Source of the DNA: Maea johnstoni
Lineage: Eukaryota; Annelida; Polychaeta; Spionida; Magelonidae
Reading direction: 5' to 3'
DNA: 64,000 bases
Assembly: GCA_963942565.1 (NCBI GenBank)
Contig: OZ012700.1
Span: 26,585,466-26,649,465 of the forward strand
Shown here: positions 60,353 to 64,000 of the stretch, piece after piece
Numbering within the stretch: position 1 is the stretch's first letter
Layout: every line of letters begins with the position of its first letter
The notes under the pieces: generated by a model
Database searches by the model: none
Told to the model about the DNA's origin: nothing
The model's input: the letters and a program-made list of their open reading frames with translations, nothing else
Made by a program: the position numbers and the translations under genes

Positions 60353-60853
60353 TTATTTTGAAGGACCTTCACTGGCAGGCCCGTACGGGCCCGTCAATAT
60401 AACGGGACCGTAATGGGACCGTTAATACGGGTTCCCTGAGACATCTGGTGGCCATATTTTTTCATAAAAAGCAGCATATTTTCAAACATTTTTTCCTCTA
60501 AAATAATATTCGAGATCCTATGGGTATGTATTGACTGGTCACATAGTATAACTCCTGCGGAAGACATTTGGAACATTTATTATTTTGAAATGTAGATATA
60601 GGGAAAAAAAACGGGCCCATACGTGCCCTTGGCTGAACCGGGTCGTAACGTGCTCGTTATAACCATAACAGGGCGGTACGGGCCCATCAACTTTTGCCTG
60701 TGTAGAGGACAAACATTTTTCTCTGGACCTACCTCTTATTAACTTATTATATTTGGAATTACGATTTTTAGCCTCGTTTTCTGCCATATTGCGGCTCAGA
60801 GATGACTAGTCAAAGGTTTTGCTAGCTAATCTTTCCTCCACCACTCACAACTA

Positions 60854-60951
60854 CAGTGCCAACATTTAATTCCTGCACAAAATGTGTGGGCAGCTCAGGC
60901 ATACTACACGACTGCATGCCCGATTGCCACCCAGTCTCTTGGGCATGAATG
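60854..60951. mobile_element. left half of family D MITE
   Basis: Second copy of 56832-56929, marking the right edge of the duplicated block. Confidence 0.8.
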
Positions 60952-60957
60952 TGATCA

Positions 60958-61217
60958 TACAGTGCCGACATTTAATTCCTGCACTAAATTCGCGGGCATC
61001 TCAGGCATAATAAACGACCGCATACCCGATTGCTACCCAGTTTCCTGGGCATGGATGAACGGATGACCTCACGAATGAACGTAGCTTTAAATCACAAGCT
61101 TCGTGCGTCATTAATGTATTTGGCTTATTTTTTGACATATTATCCATGGGTGTTTGTACAACCAGGCTCTAACAGACGTCCGGTCGACTGGTGCAGGAAT
61201 TAAATGTCTGTACTGTA
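60958..61217. mobile_element. complete TA-flanked MITE, family D, 256 bp
   Basis: Element 60960-61215: CAGTGCCGACATTTAATTCC at the left and GGAATTAAATGTCTGTACTG at the right, with TA at 60958-60959 and 61216-61217. Contains CACCCATGG-like and CTCACGAATGAACGTAGCTT interior motifs. Confidence 0.9.
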
Positions 61218-61375
61218 TGTCCTTGACCTCACAACTGAGCATAGCTTTGATTCGCAATCTCCGTTGGTCATTCATGTGCTTGGTCTATCATTTTGATTTG
61301 TTATCAATTGGTCTTTTTACAACCAAGCACTAACAGACATCTGGTCGACTGGTGCACAAATTAAATGTCTGTACG
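61218..61375. mobile_element. right half of a second family D MITE in tandem
   Basis: CTCACAACTGAGCATAGCTT to GTGCACAAATTAAATGTCTG, same orientation and directly after the complete copy. Confidence 0.8.
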
Positions 61376-61680
61376 ATTTGGCCTACATATGGCAGGGAAA
61401 GTGATGATAATCAAATTTCCATAGAGCCGGCATCTTCTACATATGTCGTATTATTAGCTTTCCTGTTTATTAGTGTGCAACAGATCATTGAGAATAATAT
61501 TCGGTAATTATCAATAAGCATAACTTAACAACCTTCTAGCCATAGCCGTCAACAACATATATGCTTGCACTTTATAGTAATTGTAATCAGTATTGATTTT
61601 AGTGTGGATTGACCTTGATTTATTGCAGTTTCATACATTTTGTGTACGTAATGAATTACTAGTATTAGATAATGATGTCA
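61376..61680. other. intergenic, nothing recognised
   Basis: AT-rich; no exon or element. Confidence 0.4.
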
Positions 61681-61887
61681 TTAACCCTTATGCTGCTGGT
61701 GGCTTATTTGGCCAAAATTATGCGTAAACATGAGAAATGATTGAAACCCTGGCACATGGGTACTCATCTGAGAATACTCAGCGAGTGCTTTCCAATGAAT
61801 GCCAGTATGGCAGGGTTTCGGTGATTTTCAAAAATCTTTGCATACTTGTGCTTTGGAAGAAAGTAGCCTCAGCATTGGAAGGGTTAA
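61681..61887 (-). mobile_element. TTAA hairpin MITE, family A
   Basis: TTAACCCTTATGCTGCTGGT at the left, CAGCATTGGAAGGGTTAA at the right; complete. Confidence 0.93.
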
Positions 61888-62399
61888 TATATATTGGGGC
61901 CTGACCTGATGGCCACATGACTTGAGCACTCTGCATGCTCTGCTCACATTATCTCACTAATGGTCTTGGTTTTGAGTTTAACCCGAGGCAGGTAAAAGAG
62001 ATGCGCTTTGTTGGAGGTTACACATTGCAAGGTCAAGTAGAGTTTTATTTTGCTGAATGGTCTTGCACGGTCAAGTGAAGTATATGTGCAGTGTTAGTAA
62101 TGAAGGAGAGGAGGGGAGTGAAAATGGTGAACATTAGTTTATGTCGTACCCGGTATCTCTGTATTTAATAAGTTCCTTTCTCTGCTCTTAGTTGTTTATT
62201 TTGTTATTATGTTATTTATATTTGATATTATATCTTGGTTTTGTATACACTACAGTCAATAAAAGATATATAAGATATATATTAGAGATAGACCAAAACG
62301 ATAGCTTTACAATCTTTAACATTATAAGTTAGCCGTTTTATCCTAAGGTTACACAAAATAAAACCTATCTAAGCATGCGCATTTGGAATCTGACATCTC

Positions 62400-62640
62400 G
62401 GGTACAGATAACTCTCATATCTGCTTCAAGGGGGCTTTAGGTGGTATATATTCGTTGTTGTTAATTGAAAGGAGTTTGTGCATTATATCTAACTTATTTG
62501 AACTAGGCATTTGAGCCCCCGAAAACAAATGTCTACTGAATGTTTTCTCTGTTGTAATTATCATGAAACGGGATTAAACATTTGTTGTCCTGGAAACGGC
62601 GTGTTTGTTATATCATTTGTCTATCCACTGGCTGCCTTTG
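62400..62640 (+). repeat. old dispersed repeat (copy 2)
   Basis: AGATAACTCTCATATCTGCT, TTTTCTCTGTTGTAATTATC and GGCGTGTTTGTTATATCATT, parallel to 37095-37365. Confidence 0.6.
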
Positions 62641-63063
62641 TATGATGTCTTATCAAAGATTACTCAACTGTATTTTTATTATGAATGGAGACACAGTATT
62701 GTTGTCATCAGAGAGTATCATGAAACCAAGAGAATTTGATTTGCTTACAGCCAAGGGGAGGTCTCCGATGCTTGTTCCGTGTGCAAAATAATATGTTCAA
62801 TGAAAGCCCTTCAGCTCGGTCGTGGCCTCGTAAAAAGCACCGACTTTCATTGGTCTATTTTCGAGACTTATTCTGTCAATATGAAATTGAAATGTGGGCG
62901 TTCCCACACAAGGAAACTGCTCGTAGTATACGTTTAGGTCGTCTGCTTCACTGTGGGCAAATTGATCCCCGATGATCCCAATGCGCATTCGATAATATGC
63001 AATATTTTTGCACACGGCACAATAATCGGAAACCCCCCTGCTTACAGTCTGTATGCAGGTTTT
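62641..63063. other. intergenic, nothing recognised
   Basis: ORFs 62582-62791 and 62736-62975 overlap here but show no domain or splice context. Confidence 0.35.
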
Positions 63064-63275
63064 CGGCCTCATGCTGCTGGTAGCCAATTTGTCCAATACA
63101 AAATGATGCAATACACCTTGATGATTATTGAAACCCTGGCCCATGGGTACTCAGCTGAGAGTACTTAGCAAGAGCTATCCAATGAATACCAACATGACAG
63201 GGTTTAAATGATTTTCAAAAAGACTTGGCGTCCCTTTGCTGTGGAAGAAAGTAGCCTCAGAATTGAAAGGGTTAA
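63064..63275 (-). mobile_element. TTAA hairpin MITE, family A, left end decayed
   Basis: CATGCTGCTGGTAGCCAATT at the left, CTCAGAATTGAAAGGGTTAA at the right. Confidence 0.85.
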
Positions 63276-63292
63276 GGTTAGGGAGATTCATC

Positions 63293-63846
63293 AAGGACCT
63301 GTACTGATTTACTACACAGATTACCAAACTTTTACCCCAAGTATCATGAATCTAACCGAAACTCATATGATCATGTAGCTGAGGTATTGCTTGTTCATAA
63401 TTGCTGACATATTCCCCAACCCTCGCTAAATCACTAAAAAATACCCTTTTGCCCAGCGAGTGCGTTCAAATGAAATTCATATAATCTGTATTTAACAATA
63501 ATTCATAACATATTTTCCTCTCTTAAAAGCGCTCGATGGGCAAAGTTACTATTTGGAACCATTTCCACTAAGGCTCAAATCGCATTAGTAGGCATGGAGG
63601 CAGCCATTTAGTTGAAGGTCATAGGTCATAGGTTTTTGATCAACCGGGTACAGTTTTAGCTGAATGCAAATATACTGACACATGCCATTTCAGAGTGGTC
63701 ATATGCAATATCCATGGCGAAGGTTGGGAAATATGTTAGCAATGATGAACAAGCAATACCTCAGCTACATGATCCTATGAGTTTCGCTTAAATTCATGAA
63801 ACTTGAAAAAGTTTGGTAATTTATAGAGTAAATCACACCAGGTCAT
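63293..63846. mobile_element. foldback element, inverted arms of about 135 bp
   Basis: The left arm (63293-63430) reads GATTACCAAACTTTTACCCC, ATCATGTAGCTGAGGTATTG, CTTGTTCATAATTGCTGACA; the right arm (63715-63846) is its complement (CAATACCTCAGCTACATGAT). Spacer about 285 bp, non-coding. Target duplication not fixed. Confidence 0.8.
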
Positions 63847-64000
63847 TTTTGATAACAAAAAGTGGAAAAAAAGTTTGTTATGGAACTTATTCTGAAATGC
63901 GTCATATATTCCTATACACGCACTCAAGTTAAAACATTGGTGTGGAGAGACAAGAAGACACATTATGCCATGACATAAACCTGCTAATTGGATAAACAGA

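Larger units (their letters stand above)
52676..60951. repeat. recent tandem segmental duplication, about 4.25 kb unit
   Basis: 52676-56929 and 56930-60951 are near-identical direct copies. The left breakpoint lies inside LRR exon 2; the right one lies in a family D MITE fragment (after GGGCATGAATG). The junction shares one base, G. Copy 2 lacks about 160 bp present at 54794-54953 and part of the poly-G region. Substitutions in the coding part are few (five amino-acid changes noted in about 550), so the event is young. Confidence 0.95.

Overview
This is a window of animal nuclear DNA: genes split by GT-AG introns, low coding density, AT-rich introns, long (TA)n arrays and many short non-autonomous DNA transposons. 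The gene content (a TMCC-family membrane protein with a bilaterian-like exon order, and a large leucine-rich-repeat surface receptor) together with the dense repeats suggests an invertebrate bilaterian, probably marine. I cannot name the species. I saw no retroviral, LTR or capsid-bearing element.

Region 1 (1-7,500): no supported exon. It holds two minisatellites, five long (TA)n arrays, a Harbinger-type MITE with a TTA target duplication, and the first copy of an abundant TTAA-flanked hairpin MITE. Region 2 (7,540-29,401, plus strand): eleven coding exons in continuous phase encode about 543 residues, the conserved part and C-terminus of a TMCC (transmembrane and coiled-coil domain) protein: coiled coil, the conserved SKPREF/NKFGSADNI block, a Gln run, a second coiled coil, then two membrane helices. 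The 5' end of the gene lies left of the window. Its introns are packed with MITEs. In the second half of the gene, pieces of exons 7, 8 and 10 are tandemly repeated next to the intact exon, giving arrays of spare splice acceptors, spare donors and exon halves. Exon 10, which carries the first membrane helix, has nine extra acceptor units before it and four extra donor units after it, in registers that are all multiples of three. This is the most unusual feature I found.

Region 3 (29,402-39,389): TMCC 3' flank and intergenic DNA with more MITEs, a pair of repeats carrying CTCF-like cores, a MITE nested inside another MITE, and (TA)n arrays. Region 4 (39,508-41,235, minus strand): three coding segments of an unrecognised proline- and charge-rich protein, partly scrambled by local duplication. 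Region 5 (41,240-48,590): MITEs, a large imperfect palindrome (about 43,550-44,860), and a diverged duplication upstream of the next gene.

Region 6 (48,596-60,951, plus strand): a two-exon leucine-rich-repeat receptor gene (737 residues, signal peptide, about 20 LRRs, one membrane helix, very short tail) with a clear TATA box and initiator. A recent tandem duplication of about 4.25 kb, starting inside its second exon, made a 5'-truncated, frameshifted second copy. Region 7 (60,952-64,000): more MITEs and a foldback element; no gene seen.

Both recognised host proteins are membrane proteins, but nothing in the sequence links their functions.
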